A stretch of 64,000 nt of DNA from Vibrio maritimus (GCA_003263775.1 JYJJ01000067.1:124001-188000), one strand, 5' to 3'; counted from the first letter of the stretch, positions 1 to 9,782 are shown. Numbers and translations: made by a program. Notes: generated from the sequence alone by a model not told the origin.

Positions 1-409
1 AACGAGCAAGCGTCTCAGCTAGTAGCGTTTTACCACTACCTGTTGGACCGATAAGAAGGATGTTACTCTTACCGAGTTCAACACCGTCTGCCGTCGTATC
101 ACCATTGCGTAAACGCTTGTAGTGGTTATATACGGCAACCGAGAGAACTTTCTTCGCATAGTCTTGGCCGATTACGTAATCGTCTAGGTGCGCGCGAATG
201 TCTCTTGGCGTTGGTAACGCTTCAGATTCCTTCTTCGGCAGCACATCTTTGATCTCTTCGCGGATAATGTCGTTGCATAAATCAACGCATTCGTCGCAAA
301 TGTAAACAGACGGACCTGCGATTAGCTTGCGAACTTCGTGCTGACTTTTGCCACAGAAAGAGCAGTACAATAGCTTACCACTACCGCCCTCTTTGCTTTT
401 ATCTGTCAT
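1..409 (-). CDS. clpX: ClpX, ATP-dependent protease unfoldase subunit (partial)
   Basis: Unfoldase that recognises tagged substrates and feeds them into the ClpP chamber in the cytoplasm. Only the first 136 codons lie in the window; the rest runs off the left edge. The N-terminal zinc-binding domain shows Cys16, Cys19, Cys38 and Cys41, followed by a linker and the start of the AAA+ domain with a Walker A motif (GPTGSGKT) near residues 121-128. The start at ATG 409 gives the standard MTDKSKEG-type N terminus. It lies downstream of clpP in the usual order tig-clpP-clpX with a 123-nt gap that may hold its own promoter. Confidence 0.97.
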   Translation of the reverse strand, partial: MTDKSKEGGSGKLLYCSFCGKSQHEVRKLIAGPSVYICDECVDLCNDIIREEIKDVLPKKESEALPTPRDIRAHLDDYVIGQDYAKKVLSVAVYNHYKRLRNGDTTADGVELGKSNILLIGPTGSGKTLLAETLAR

Positions 410-463
410 TCGCTAACCTCTTAGCCTTTACTTTCTATGTTTTGAGTGTATATCAATTTAGAC

Positions 464-495
464 TATATTGCGCCCGAGAATTCATTTTTCAAGGG
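464..495 (-). promoter_or_regulatory. Candidate heat-shock (sigma-32) promoter for clpX
   Basis: On the minus strand CCCTTGAAA (487-495) matches the sigma-32 -35 element very well, and an AT-containing -10-like segment (GCGCAATAT) follows about 13 bases later. The -10 is a weak match to CCCCATNT. clpP/clpX are heat-shock genes in related bacteria, which makes the assignment reasonable but not certain. Confidence 0.4.
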
Positions 496-532
496 CTGCA
501 ATCCAGTCTTATTTCACTCAAACGATGACGGG

Positions 533-1156
533 TTAACCGCGATGGGTTAAAACTTCGTCGATAATACCGTATTCAGCCGCTTGAGCCGCTGACATGAAGT
601 TGTCACGGTCAGTATCTTTTTCAACAACTTCGAGTGGTTGGCCTGAGTGCTCAGCAAGAAGCTTGTTTAGCTTCTCTTTGATTGTCAGGATCTCTTGTGC
701 GTGGATTTGAATGTCTGATGCCTGACCTTGGAAACCACCAAGTGGTTGGTGAATCATCACGCGAGAGTTTGGTAGCGCAAAACGTTTACCCGGAGCACCA
801 CCAGCAAGCAGGAAAGCACCCATTGAGCATGCTTGACCAGTACACAGTGTGCTGACGTTAGGCTTGATGAACTGCATGGTGTCGTAGATAGACATACCTG
901 CCGTTACACTGCCGCCTGGTGAGTTGATGTAAAGGAAAATATCTTTGTCAGGATTTTCTGATTCTAGGAAAAGCATCTGGGCGACGATAAGATTCGCCAT
1001 GTTGTCTTCCACTTGACCAGTCAAGAAAATGATTCGTTCTTTTAGTAGTCGCGAATAAATATCGTAAGAGCGTTCACCACGGGAAGTTTGTTCAACCACC
1101 ATAGGTACTAGCGCGTTCATAATTGGCGACATTGCATTTTTTTCTTGGTAGCTCAT
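533..1156 (-). CDS. clpP: ClpP, ATP-dependent protease proteolytic subunit
   Basis: Serine protease that forms the double-heptamer chamber used by ClpX/ClpA. The 207-residue length equals the E. coli protein. The catalytic triad is visible as Ser111 (in CSMGAFLL), His136 (in MIHQPLGG) and Asp185 (in DTDRDN). The short N-terminal propeptide-like stretch ends near residue 14-16, before ALVPMVVEQTSRGER, as in the processed E. coli enzyme. It lies between tig and clpX in the conserved gene order and has a good sigma-70 promoter of its own (1209-1238). Confidence 0.98.
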   Translation of the reverse strand: MSYQEKNAMSPIMNALVPMVVEQTSRGERSYDIYSRLLKERIIFLTGQVEDNMANLIVAQMLFLESENPDKDIFLYINSPGGSVTAGMSIYDTMQFIKPNVSTLCTGQACSMGAFLLAGGAPGKRFALPNSRVMIHQPLGGFQGQASDIQIHAQEILTIKEKLNKLLAEHSGQPLEVVEKDTDRDNFMSAAQAAEYGIIDEVLTHRG

Positions 1157-1177
1157 ATTCTTATGTCCCTAAAATAA

Positions 1178-1209
1178 ATGGCCCGGATGATAAACATCAT
1201 ACGGACCAT
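1178..1209 (-). terminator. Hairpin between tig and clpP
   Basis: Two 14-base arms (1178-1191 and 1196-1209) pair with one wobble and one mismatch around a 4-base loop, and on the minus strand the stem is followed by TTATTTTAGGG. It can act as a weak terminator or attenuator for tig, or as a 5' structure on the clpP transcript, because the candidate clpP start site falls at its edge. Confidence 0.5.
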
Positions 1210-1238
1210 TGTTAGCAGAGAAGTCGACTCTAAGTCAA
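1209..1238 (-). promoter_or_regulatory. Candidate sigma-70 promoter for clpP
   Basis: Minus strand TTGACT (1233-1238) and TAACAA (1209-1214) are separated by 18 bases, about 50 nt upstream of the clpP ATG at 1156. Confidence 0.55.
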
Positions 1239-1261
1239 CCTTCTATACAAGATATTGCTTA

Positions 1262-2566
1262 TTAAGCTGCAGGCTGTTGGTTCATTAGCTCGTTGAAGCT
1301 AACTTCTTTGTCAGAAACCTGTGCTTTAGCTAGGATCGCGTCGATCGCTTGCTCTTCTAGTGCAACGTTGCGCATGTTGTTCATCATTTGCTCGTTTTGC
1401 TCGTAGTAAGCGATAACTTCTGATGGATCTTCGTATGCAGTTGCCATTTCAGAGATAAGCTCTTTCACTTTCTCATCGCTAGCTTCTAGCTCTTCAGACT
1501 TGATCACTTCACCTAGAAGAAGACCTACAACTACGCGACGCTTAGCTTGCTCTTCAAATAGCTCACGTGGAAGCTGTGCAGCAGCTTCTGGGTTGCCGCC
1601 GAAGCGTTGTGCAGCTTGCTGACGTAGAGCACCGATTTCTTGATCGATTAGCGCAGCAGGAACGTCGATGTCGTTCTCTTTAACTAGACCGTCAAGAGCT
1701 TGCTCTTTGATGCGGTTCTTGATTGCTTGCTTAAGCTCACGCTCCATGTTCTTACGAACTTCAGCTTTAAGAGCGTCAACGCCGCCTTCAGCTACACCGA
1801 ACTTAGCAACGAACTCGTCGTTGATTTCTGGTAGTTCTTGAGCTTCAACTTTGTTCACTTTGATTAGGAACTTAGCTGCTTTACCTTTTAGGTTCTCAGC
1901 GTGGTAATCTTCTGGGAAGTTTACGTCGATTTCAAATTCCATACCCGCAGTCTTACCTTGGATACCGTCTTCGAAGCCAGGGATCATGCGACCAGCGCCC
2001 ATTTCTAGTGGGAAGTTCTCAGCTTTACCGCCTTCGAACTCTTCACCGTCGATAGAACCAGTGAAGTCGATAGTTACACGCTTGCCGTCTTCAGCAGCTT
2101 CTTCGACGTCAGTCCAAGATGCTTGTTGCTTACGTAGAGTTTCGATCATCTCTTCAACGTCTGCGTCTTGTACTTCAGTCGTTGGTTTTTCAACAACAAC
2201 GTTCTCTAGACCCTTAAGTTCTACTTCTGGGTACACTTCGAAAGTTGCAGTGAATACTAGATCTTTACCAGCTTCGTTCTCAACAGGAGCGAAAGTTGGT
2301 GCGCCTGCTGGATTGATTTTTTCAGAAACGATTGCTTCGATGAAGTGACGTTGCATAACTTCACCCATCACGTCTTGACGTACTGCTTGGCCGTACATTT
2401 TAGCAACCATCTTCATTGGCACTTTGCCTTTACGGAAACCATCGAAACGACGGTTTTTCGCGATGTTGCGTAGTTCAGCTGTCACTGCGTCTTCGATGTT
2501 AGCAGCAGGAACAGTAATGTTTAGACGGCGCTCTAGGCCCTCTAGAGTTTCAACAGTAACTTGCAT
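1262..2566 (-). CDS. tig: Trigger factor, ribosome-associated chaperone / prolyl isomerase
   Basis: Binds nascent chains at the ribosome exit tunnel. The 434-residue protein has the three expected domains: N-terminal ribosome-binding domain with the GFRKGKVP signature at residues 43-50, FKBP-type peptidyl-prolyl isomerase domain (about 150-245, with GRMIPGFEDGIQGK) and a long alpha-helical C-terminal domain rich in Glu/Lys. Length and start match E. coli Tig (432 residues). It is the first gene of the tig-clpP-clpX block; a candidate promoter lies about 250 nt upstream, leaving a long leader. Confidence 0.98.
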   Translation of the reverse strand: MQVTVETLEGLERRLNITVPAANIEDAVTAELRNIAKNRRFDGFRKGKVPMKMVAKMYGQAVRQDVMGEVMQRHFIEAIVSEKINPAGAPTFAPVENEAGKDLVFTATFEVYPEVELKGLENVVVEKPTTEVQDADVEEMIETLRKQQASWTDVEEAAEDGKRVTIDFTGSIDGEEFEGGKAENFPLEMGAGRMIPGFEDGIQGKTAGMEFEIDVNFPEDYHAENLKGKAAKFLIKVNKVEAQELPEINDEFVAKFGVAEGGVDALKAEVRKNMERELKQAIKNRIKEQALDGLVKENDIDVPAALIDQEIGALRQQAAQRFGGNPEAAAQLPRELFEEQAKRRVVVGLLLGEVIKSEELEASDEKVKELISEMATAYEDPSEVIAYYEQNEQMMNNMRNVALEEQAIDAILAKAQVSDKEVSFNELMNQQPAA

Positions 2567-3102
2567 TGTATAAACCTCAGTTTGGCTCAGTGTTGGCTGA
2601 GCGTATGAGCGTCAATATCACTAGGATATTTCCGCTTCATCCTTGTTAGTACCCAAAGGTACTTCTTTAAAATGAGCATCGATAGCCAGTCAGCAGCACT
2701 TGATACAGCGCTTAACTGTGGTTATCGGACTAATGAGTGACGTCTTCATCATGTTGAACGAATCAACTTAAAGGCATCTCTGATTAGTCTCAGGACAAAA
2801 TTTCAGACGCGACATTCTAGCGATCTCCACCTACCCTGTCGAGTCGAACTCGGGTCAATCGACGCTTTTGTCGCTAATTACTCAAAGAATTGGGAAATCA
2901 TTGCTGTTTTCTCCCAAGTCCACAATGAAATGGGGACAATATCGTCTTTTTCAAGAGATTGAAGGCCTTTTTTTAGTGAAAGACCAAAAAAGAGATCTTG
3001 CTCCTGTTTTGCAGCTTTCCCACCTCTCAGAACTCATAACTTTTTCGCCACAAGTTAGTCATATTCGTTAACCTATAGATGTTAGGCTGTAGAGGTGGAT
3101 TC
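2567..3102. other. Divergent intergenic region tig / dctB
   Basis: 536 bp between two divergent genes. It holds a candidate tig promoter (2814-2842) and a small hairpin GTACC-TTTG-GGTAC in the tig leader. A 67-codon open frame at 2868-3071 has no ribosome binding site and no recognisable protein signature, so I do not call it. No RNA gene was recognised; the segment near 2835-2855 resembles a tRNA T-arm only superficially. Confidence 0.6.
2814..2842 (-). promoter_or_regulatory. Candidate sigma-70 promoter for tig
   Basis: Minus strand TCGACA (2837-2842), a 17-base spacer and TAGAAT (2814-2819). This predicts a leader of roughly 240 nt before the tig start codon. Confidence 0.5.
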
Positions 3103-4907
3103 ATGCGATTGAAACGAATTTTAGTGAGCTTTGTAGCGCTGTTTGTTTTTATCTCCACAGCAGCGGGGCATTGGTACTGGCATCACAGCCTAGAGACCAT
3201 GCAATTACAGCATCAAAACTGGCTCAATCGTTTCGTTGAGACCATAGATAGTAAGCTCGACAAATACCGTCATATCCCCCAGCTGTTATCTCAAGACAAA
3301 GAGTTAGTCGATGCATTGCAATCACCCAATAACTCGGCTCAAATTGAAGTCACCAACCGCTATTTACAGCAAGCGAACAAGATCATCCTCGCCTCTGACA
3401 CCTACCTGCTAGACCGCTATGGCAACACTATCGCTTCTAGCAACTGGAATCTTCCCCACTCCTTTGTCGGTAAGAACTTTGCGTTTCGCCCTTATTTTCA
3501 ACATGCGATTGAAGGCAAACAAAGCGCCTATTTTGCACTTGGCTCGACCTCAGGACAAAGAGGATACTACTACTCATTTCCCGTGACGTATGCCGCAGAC
3601 CACATCGCGTAGTCGTGGTGAAAATGGACCTCTCTTCTATCGAGCGAAGTTGGCAGAGCGACACCAGTATTTACGTCGCCACCGATAGCAACAACATCGT
3701 GTTTATGTCCAGTGACTCTGATTGGCTGTTTAACAGCTTGACGGATATTGACTCAAACACCCTCACTTCCGTGCGTGACTCTAGGCAATATCTGCGAACC
3801 CATATCAAAAGCCTCGGCTTTCAAGGCGACCTGTTGGCAAGCACTACTTTGCTCACCAATCCTAAAGGGAATCTCTTTACTAAGCACTATTTAGCCACTC
3901 AGCGTGAGTCTGGCATTCCTAATCTAATACTGCGCGTTCTAACGCCACTATCTGCACTCTATGTCGATCTGTTCGGTTTTATCAGCGTGCTGGCTTTGGT
4001 GTTTGTTTCACTCTACTTGTTGGTCGCCCTTGCCGAAAATCGCCGCTATCGACACAGGCAAATCGAACAACTGCAAGCAGAAGCGAAGCAAAAACTTGAG
4101 TTTCAAGTGATGGAAAGAACAGCGAAGTTACATGTAGAAATTGATGAGCGTGTCAAAACCGAAAAAGCGCTTCGGCAAGCTCAAGATGAATTAATTCAGG
4201 CGGCCAAACTGGCGGTATTGGGGCAGATGTCAGCCAGCATTAGCCATGAGCTTAACAATCCACTCGCCGCTATCCGCAGCTTTGCTGAAAATGGTCAGCG
4301 CTTCATCGACAAACACAAAGTCGACCGAGCCAAAAATAACCTTAGCCGTATTGTTGCCCTTACCGAGCGAATGGCAAAGATCAGTCAACAGCTCAAATCC
4401 TTTGCAAGACGCAGTGATGCCAACGAGCTTAGTGAAGTGAAGTTGGCACCCGTGGTGTTTTCGACTATTGAGCTTATTCAGCCACAGCTTAAGAGTCATC
4501 AGGTCAAGCTGGATTGTCTTATCGATCAGCAAGAGATATTAGTCATCATCAACCCAATTCAGCTAGAACAAGTGCTGATTAACCTCATGACCAACGCCAT
4601 GCAAGCCATGGAAACCAGCCACGAAAAGCAGTTAAGTTTGACCCTAGACTCCACTGATTCGGCAGTCATGATTCATGTGGACGATTCTGGCCCAGGGCTA
4701 GCCGATTACACCTCGCCAACGCTGTTTGAGCCTTTCTACACCACCAAAGAAAACGGCTTAGGGCTTGGCCTTTCGATCTCACAGCAAATTATTCACAATC
4801 TAGATGGACACATCCATGTGAGCGAATCCGCTCTTGGTGGTGCGCGCTTTAGTGTCGAACTACCTTTTTCACAATCAGCCAAATCACCCACAAGGAAGCC
4901 TCTATGA
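3103..4907 (+). CDS. dctB: DctB-type C4-dicarboxylate sensor histidine kinase (one frame break)
   Basis: Membrane kinase sensing C4-dicarboxylates and phosphorylating DctD. One transmembrane segment (about residues 5-22) precedes a periplasmic double-Cache region. A second membrane segment (LALVFVSLYLLVAL) and a coiled coil lead to the kinase core. His box ISHELNNPLAAIRSF, N box NLMTNAMQAM, G1 DDSGPGL and F/G2 FEPFYTTKENGLGLGLS are all present. The reading frame breaks near 3609: adding one G restores AVVVVKMDLSSIE, and the repaired length is 601 residues. Start at ATG 3103 has GAGGTGG upstream. The stop overlaps the dctD start by 4 nt, so the pair is translationally coupled. Confidence 0.93.
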
Positions 4908-6247
4908 GCCAAGTGTTTTTAATCGATGATGAATCTGACATTCGCATCGCCTTGGAACAAAGCTTCGAGCTTGCCGACATCGACGCGACATGTTTTGCCA
5001 GTGTTGAGGATGCCCTACTCGCTCTCAAGCAAGAGACGCCACTTGCGATTATTTCCGATATTCGCTTACCTGGTTTATCCGGTTTAGACCTACTCAACAC
5101 CATCAGTCATCATTACGTTGGTATTCCAGTGATTCTGATTACCGGGCATGGCGATATTTCCATGGCGGTTCAAGCAATTCAAGATGGCGCTTACGACTTC
5201 ATTGAAAAGCCGTTTTCTGCTGAGCGCCTGATTGAGATTACCCTGCGGGCAATTGAAAAGCGCCACCTGACTTTGGAAAACGAGCAGCTTAAACGCTCTC
5301 TAAAGGCCAGCCAAACCTTAGGACCAAGGATCATTGGGGATACCTCAGTCATTCAAAATCTGCGCGAGACTATAAGTATGATTGCCGATACTGACGCAGA
5401 TATTCTACTGTTTGGCGAGACAGGAACAGGCAAGGAGCTGGTCGCCCGTTCGCTACACGAACAGAGCAGCCGGCGAGAAGCGAACTTTGTCGCGGTCAAC
5501 TGTGGTGCTGTGCCAGAAAACCTGATTGAAAGCGAACTGTATGGTCACGAGAAAGGCGCGTTTACTGGCGCTGAAAGCACTCGGATTGGTAAGTTTGAAC
5601 ATGCCCATGGCGGTACGCTGTTTCTTGATGAAATTGAATCAATGCCAATGCAGGCACAAATCCGCTTGCTACGTGTATTACAAGAGCGAGCAATCGAGCG
5701 AGTGGGCTCCAATACCCTTATTCCGCTTAATATTCGCGTTATTGCCGCAACCAAGGCGGATCTCAACCTGGCCTCGTTGGCGGGCGACTTTCGCCAAGAT
5801 CTCTATTACCGCCTTAATATCGTCACACTTGATCTTCCGCCGCTTCGTGACCGAAAAGAGGATATCGCGGCGCTTTTCCACCATTTTCAACTGGTCGCCG
5901 CCTCGCGTTATGGCAAAACCGCCAACGCCCTCTCCGCAGGTGAACTCAGCCAATTAATCAGCCATGATTGGCCTGGGAATGTCAGAGAGCTGAGAAACTG
6001 CGCCGAGCGTTTTGTCCTACTTGGCAAAATTCAAGCTGGCAATGCCCAAAATGATGACCAAGAAAGTGACCAAAGCCTCGCTGAGCAGGTGGGATTGTTT
6101 GAAAAAAGTGTCATTGAGCAAGCTCTAATCGATACCCATGGCAGCATCAAGCAAACCATGCAAAAGCTCAATGTCCCGAGAAAAACCTTGTACGATAAAA
6201 TGCAGAAATATCAGCTCATTAAGGAATCCTACAAAAGCGACAGCTAA
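4904..6247 (+). CDS. dctD: DctD-type sigma-54-dependent response regulator
   Basis: NtrC-family activator of C4-dicarboxylate transport genes, 447 residues, full length. The receiver domain has acidic residues Asp8-Asp9, phosphorylation site Asp52 and Lys102. The AAA+ domain carries Walker A GETGTGKE, the sigma-54 contact loop GAFTGA and Walker B GTLFLDEIE. A C-terminal Fis-type helix-turn-helix ends the protein (GSIKQTMQKLNVPRKTLYDKM). A consensus sigma-54 promoter with an upstream inverted repeat lies in front of dctP in this same window, which fits DctD as its activator. Confidence 0.95.
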   Translation: MSQVFLIDDESDIRIALEQSFELADIDATCFASVEDALLALKQETPLAIISDIRLPGLSGLDLLNTISHHYVGIPVILITGHGDISMAVQAIQDGAYDFIEKPFSAERLIEITLRAIEKRHLTLENEQLKRSLKASQTLGPRIIGDTSVIQNLRETISMIADTDADILLFGETGTGKELVARSLHEQSSRREANFVAVNCGAVPENLIESELYGHEKGAFTGAESTRIGKFEHAHGGTLFLDEIESMPMQAQIRLLRVLQERAIERVGSNTLIPLNIRVIAATKADLNLASLAGDFRQDLYYRLNIVTLDLPPLRDRKEDIAALFHHFQLVAASRYGKTANALSAGELSQLISHDWPGNVRELRNCAERFVLLGKIQAGNAQNDDQESDQSLAEQVGLFEKSVIEQALIDTHGSIKQTMQKLNVPRKTLYDKMQKYQLIKESYKSDS

Positions 6248-6332
6248 AATAAGGTAGAACTGTGACGCATCTCTCCTATACTTGAAAGTGTAGCCAAGGA
6301 GTTGCATACAAGATCATTAATAAGGAGTCGTT

Positions 6333-6518
6333 ATGGGGGAAAAAACCAAAGTGCCCTTCATTTCTGACACAGTTGAGATAGATGGCATTTTTTACGTTGA
6401 ACAACGTGTCGCTGCTGGGGAAAGACGCAAGGTAAAGTCAAAACGTGTTCTGTATGAAAGACGTTTTCAATCCGATCCACGCGAGAATTACGGTAAGCAT
6501 ATTGATGAGGAGGTCTAA
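6333..6518 (+). CDS. Small hypothetical protein (61 aa)
   Basis: Unrecognised 61-residue soluble, highly charged protein (many Lys/Arg/Glu, no membrane segment). It is supported as a gene by a strong ribosome binding site (AATAAGGAG, 6-7 nt before ATG 6333) and by an intrinsic terminator immediately after its stop. It follows dctD by 85 nt and may be read through from it. The sequence has no cysteine cluster or known motif. Function unknown; the position suggests an accessory of the dicarboxylate operon or an independent small gene. Confidence 0.7.
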   Translation: MGEKTKVPFISDTVEIDGIFYVEQRVAAGERRKVKSKRVLYERRFQSDPRENYGKHIDEEV

Positions 6519-6538
6519 CGACCTCCTTTTGCTTTTTT
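6509..6538 (+). terminator. Intrinsic terminator after the 61-aa gene
   Basis: Perfect 7-bp stem GGAGGTC / GACCTCC (6509-6515, 6520-6526) with a 4-base loop, followed by TTTTGCTTTTTT. The stop codon of the small gene forms the loop. It separates the plus-strand dctBD transcript from the convergent dctM. Confidence 0.85.
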
Positions 6539-6546
6539 GCGCCAAG

Positions 6547-7908
6547 TTACTTGGTGATGATTTCCGGCCCCATCAAGGTCGTTGGTAGCCAAGTTGATAC
6601 CCAAGGCACGTAAGTCACGATGATCAGGAACAAGAACATCACTGCCACCCACGGCAGTGCGGCTTTCACTACGCCCATCATCGACATCTTCGCCACGCCC
6701 GCCGTCACAAACAAGTTAAGCCCGACTGGCGGCGTTATCATGCCTATTTCCATATTCACTACCATCATAATCCCTAGATGAATAGGGTCGATGCCAAGCG
6801 CTATAGCAATAGGGAACACCAAGGGTGCCACAATAATCAATAAGCCTGATGGTTCCATAAACTGACCACCAATAAGCAGAAGTACGTTCACTACAATCAA
6901 GAAGGTAATAGGTCCTAAACCCGCAGATAACATGGATTCTGTGATCATCTGTGGGATACGTTCTTCAGTCAGCACGTGCTTAAGAATCAGCGCATTAGCG
7001 ATGATAAACAGCAGCATAATGGTGAGTTTGCCCGCTTCAAAGAGCGTATGCTTAGTGTCTTTGTGCACAAAGGTCTCAAACACTTTAATAAGCACCGGCT
7101 TAGTATTTTCTTTATCCGCAAACGGCCCCATATCTTTGTAGATAAAATTGGCAATCAAGAATGAGTAGACTGCAGCTACAGCTGCCGCTTCCGTTGGGGT
7201 GAATACCCCACCGTAAATACCGCCAAGTATGATGACCACAAGCAGCAAACCCCAGCTCGCTTCACGGGCTGAGTCAAACACCTCTTTCCAACCCACAAAT
7301 GGCTGCTTAGGAAGCCCTTTCACTTTTGCGGCGATGTAGATAGCGATCATCAACATGAGACCAGCAAGCAGCCCTGGAATGACACCACCAAGGAACATAC
7401 GGCCCACTGACACATCGGTTGCCGCCGCATAGACCACCATAACAATGGATGGAGGAATAAGAATACCTAAGGTACCCGCGTTACAGATAACCCCTGCAGC
7501 AAACTCCTTGGTGTAACCGTTTTTGATCATACCTGCGATAACGATACTACCGATGGCGACTACCGTTGCAGGTGACGAGCCAGACAAAGCAGCAAACATC
7601 ATACAAGCCACCACCGATGCCATTGCAAGACCACCGCGGAACCAACCCACCATAGCAATCGCAAACCGGATAATTCGCTTCGCCACACCGCCCGTGGACA
7701 TAAAGCTTGATGCCAAAATAAAGAATGGAATCGCCAGTAGTGTGTAGTGACCGGCAAATGCATTGAACAGGGTTTGTGCCACCGACGCTAGTGAAGCGTC
7801 TGAATGCATTAACAAAAATAGAATACTAGATAGGCCAAGTGATACCGCGATCGGCACTCCGATAAGCATAAAGCCTATCACCATCAAAAAGAGTAATAGA
7901 ATATCCAT
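6547..7908 (-). CDS. dctM: TRAP transporter large membrane subunit DctM
   Basis: Inner-membrane subunit that carries substrate translocation in the sodium-driven TRAP system for C4-dicarboxylates. 453 residues, almost entirely hydrophobic, with about 12 predicted membrane spans and family signatures such as GGVAKRIIRFA, SGSSPATVVAIGS and the EIGMITPPVGLN motif near the C terminus. It follows dctQ by 2 nt and ends the dctP-dctQ-dctM operon, which converges on the terminator of the dctBD unit. Confidence 0.96.
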   Translation of the reverse strand: MDILLLFLMVIGFMLIGVPIAVSLGLSSILFLLMHSDASLASVAQTLFNAFAGHYTLLAIPFFILASSFMSTGGVAKRIIRFAIAMVGWFRGGLAMASVVACMMFAALSGSSPATVVAIGSIVIAGMIKNGYTKEFAAGVICNAGTLGILIPPSIVMVVYAAATDVSVGRMFLGGVIPGLLAGLMLMIAIYIAAKVKGLPKQPFVGWKEVFDSAREASWGLLLVVIILGGIYGGVFTPTEAAAVAAVYSFLIANFIYKDMGPFADKENTKPVLIKVFETFVHKDTKHTLFEAGKLTIMLLFIIANALILKHVLTEERIPQMITESMLSAGLGPITFLIVVNVLLLIGGQFMEPSGLLIIVAPLVFPIAIALGIDPIHLGIMMVVNMEIGMITPPVGLNLFVTAGVAKMSMMGVVKAALPWVAVMFLFLIIVTYVPWVSTWLPTTLMGPEIITK

Positions 7909-7910
7909 GC

Positions 7911-8573
7911 TTATTTATCCTTGTCCTTAACGTTATCAAACGCGTTATCCTGCATCTCAGCTTTTAGTGCTTCTAAATCCTCTTCCGCTTCATGACCTGC
8001 GATTAGGCGATCGAGTTTTCCGCTGAAGATTTGATAGGCCGCCTGAGCAAATCGAAAAGTCAGCAATGCCATACCAATAGGCAGTGCCATATAAGGGATA
8101 AATCGCGGCATTTTTTCATAGCGCTCACCCTCATTGAGCCAATCTGATAAAAACTGCAGCATTTCAGGCATTGGAATATCATCGGTCTCATACCAAGCTC
8201 TCTCGGTGACAAACGGATACCAGTAGTTCCATGAACCGATGAGAAGTAGGACAGAGAATGTTAGACAAGCTAAAACAGACAAGATGGCAAACAGCTTACG
8301 GTGCTTTTCCGACACCATGTTGATCACCACATCCACACCGATGTGAAAGTGTTTCTTCACACCATAAGACGCGCCCACCAACACCATCCAGGCGAACATA
8401 AAGACGGTCAGTTCAAGTGCCCACAAAATGTTGTCGTTAAACACATAACGAGAAATAACATTGGCAAAGGTCAACAGCGTCATCGCTCCAAGAAAGAACG
8501 CAATCAACGTTTCTTCAAAGGCATCGGTGACTCTACCAATACGAGAAATAAGAGACTGTTCCATGTGATACAT
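7911..8573 (-). CDS. dctQ: TRAP transporter small membrane subunit DctQ
   Basis: Small integral membrane subunit bridging DctP and DctM. 220 residues with four predicted membrane helices (about 18-40, 52-70, 92-112 and 155-175) and the family pattern of a Trp/Phe-rich segment WALELTVFMFAWMVLVGASYG. The C-terminal tail is long and charged (EAEEDLEALKAEMQDN). Start taken at ATG 8573; an ATG three codons later is also possible. It lies between dctP and dctM with minimal gaps. Confidence 0.94.
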   Translation of the reverse strand: MYHMEQSLISRIGRVTDAFEETLIAFFLGAMTLLTFANVISRYVFNDNILWALELTVFMFAWMVLVGASYGVKKHFHIGVDVVINMVSEKHRKLFAILSVLACLTFSVLLLIGSWNYWYPFVTERAWYETDDIPMPEMLQFLSDWLNEGERYEKMPRFIPYMALPIGMALLTFRFAQAAYQIFSGKLDRLIAGHEAEEDLEALKAEMQDNAFDNVKDKDK

Positions 8574-8638
8574 CGCTTTTGTAATAATTGGGACAGGGAG
8601 ATGGCCTCACATCCGGTGAGGCATGTACGACTTAATGG

Positions 8639-9636
8639 TTATTGTTGGTTGGACGCAAGCGCCGCTTCGATGAGATCAGAGCCGATGTCTTTCTCAAACT
8701 TCTGCCATACCGGTTGAAGTGCTTCTACCCACTGCTGACGTTGCTCTGGCGTCAGAGTACGCACCACACCGCCCGACTCAACAATGTTGTTCTTGTTAGC
8801 TAGGTTTACCTTGGTTGACTCAGCATTACGGGTGTCAGTGACTTCTTTTAGAATTTGTGCAAACTGGTCACGCGTATCTTCTGGCATGCGTCCCAGAACT
8901 CGCGAGAAGTCACGACCAAATAGTCAAGAATGCCGTGGTTGGTTTCAGTAACGCCGTCCTGTACTTCGAAGAATTTCTTACCGTAGATGTTTGACCAAGT
9001 ATTCTCCTGACCATCGATAACCTTAGTTTGCAGACCACCATAGACTTCTTTAAACGACATTTTCTGAGGGTTAGCACCGAGCTGCTCAAACTGCGCAACC
9101 AGTACATCTGAAGCTTGTACACGGAACTTCAGATCTTTCGCATCACCAGGCACTAAAAGCGGTTTGTTTGCCGACATCTGCTTCATGCCATTGTGCCAAA
9201 ACGCAAGACCTTGCAGGCCACGACGCTTCATCGCATTTTTCAGCTTCTCACCCGACTCTGAGTTTTGAAAGCGGTCTACGGCTTCTACGTTTTCAAACAA
9301 GAATGGCAAATCAAAGATGCGGTATTTCTTAGTAAACTTCTCGAATTTAGAAAGTGAAGGAGCGGCAAGTTGAACATCGCCGTTCAAAAGGGCTTCGAGA
9401 ACTTTGTTGTCATCGTACAGTGTCGAGTTAGGGAATACCTGCATACACGCTTTACCGTTCATCTCAGTATTCACACGCTCTTCAAGCAATGACGCCGCGA
9501 TACCTTTCGGGTGCTTGTCCGTATTAGTTACGTGACTGAACTTGATGACAATTTCACCCGGGTCACAGTTCGCTGCAGCGTTGAAGCTAACGAGTGCAAG
9601 AGCAGAGGCAGACAGTAGGGATAGAGGCTTTAACAT
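8639..9636 (-). CDS. dctP: TRAP transporter substrate-binding protein DctP (one frame break)
   Basis: Periplasmic C4-dicarboxylate receptor. The signal peptide (about residues 1-22, ending AAA-N) is followed by the DctP fold with IKFSHVTNTDKHPKG and the conserved arginine segment KDLKFRVQASDV. The frame breaks near 8891; one added C/G restores FWDRMPEDTRDQF and gives 332 residues, the usual family length. AAGGAG precedes the ATG. First gene of dctPQM, read from the sigma-54 promoter at 9695-9710. Confidence 0.93.
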
Positions 9637-9694
9637 TATTATTCTCCTTTGGATTGATGCAGTCCCGTCTATGGGTACTGATGGGCTTTAAAGG

Positions 9695-9710
9695 AGCAAT
9701 AAGGGTGCCA
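9695..9710 (-). promoter_or_regulatory. Sigma-54 promoter of dctPQM
   Basis: Minus strand TGGCAC (9705-9710), five bases, TTGCT (9695-9699): a full match to the -24/-12 consensus. It lies about 60 nt upstream of the dctP start. A DctD-type sigma-54 activator gene is 3.5 kb away. Confidence 0.92.
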
Positions 9711-9782
9711 AGATGAAAGAATATGTTAATTGATTGATTTTTAATAAAATAAAGACTGAAGGAAAATATAACCACTGAGTAA

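Noticed and set aside
1986..2348. 120-codon open frame opposite tig
   Set aside because: Ser/Thr-rich shadow of the tig coding strand with no expression signals.
2820..2860. Possible tRNA T-arm (CGAG-TTCGA-CTCG)
   Set aside because: The loop is five bases, not seven, and no acceptor, D or anticodon arms can be built around it.
2922..2942. Further copy of TGAAATGG at 2926-2933
   Set aside because: No GYCGTTAT element follows at 12 bases and no flagellar gene is near; chance match.
2868..3071. 67-codon open frame upstream of dctB
   Set aside because: No ribosome binding site, no family signature and atypical composition; it probably lies in the promoter region.
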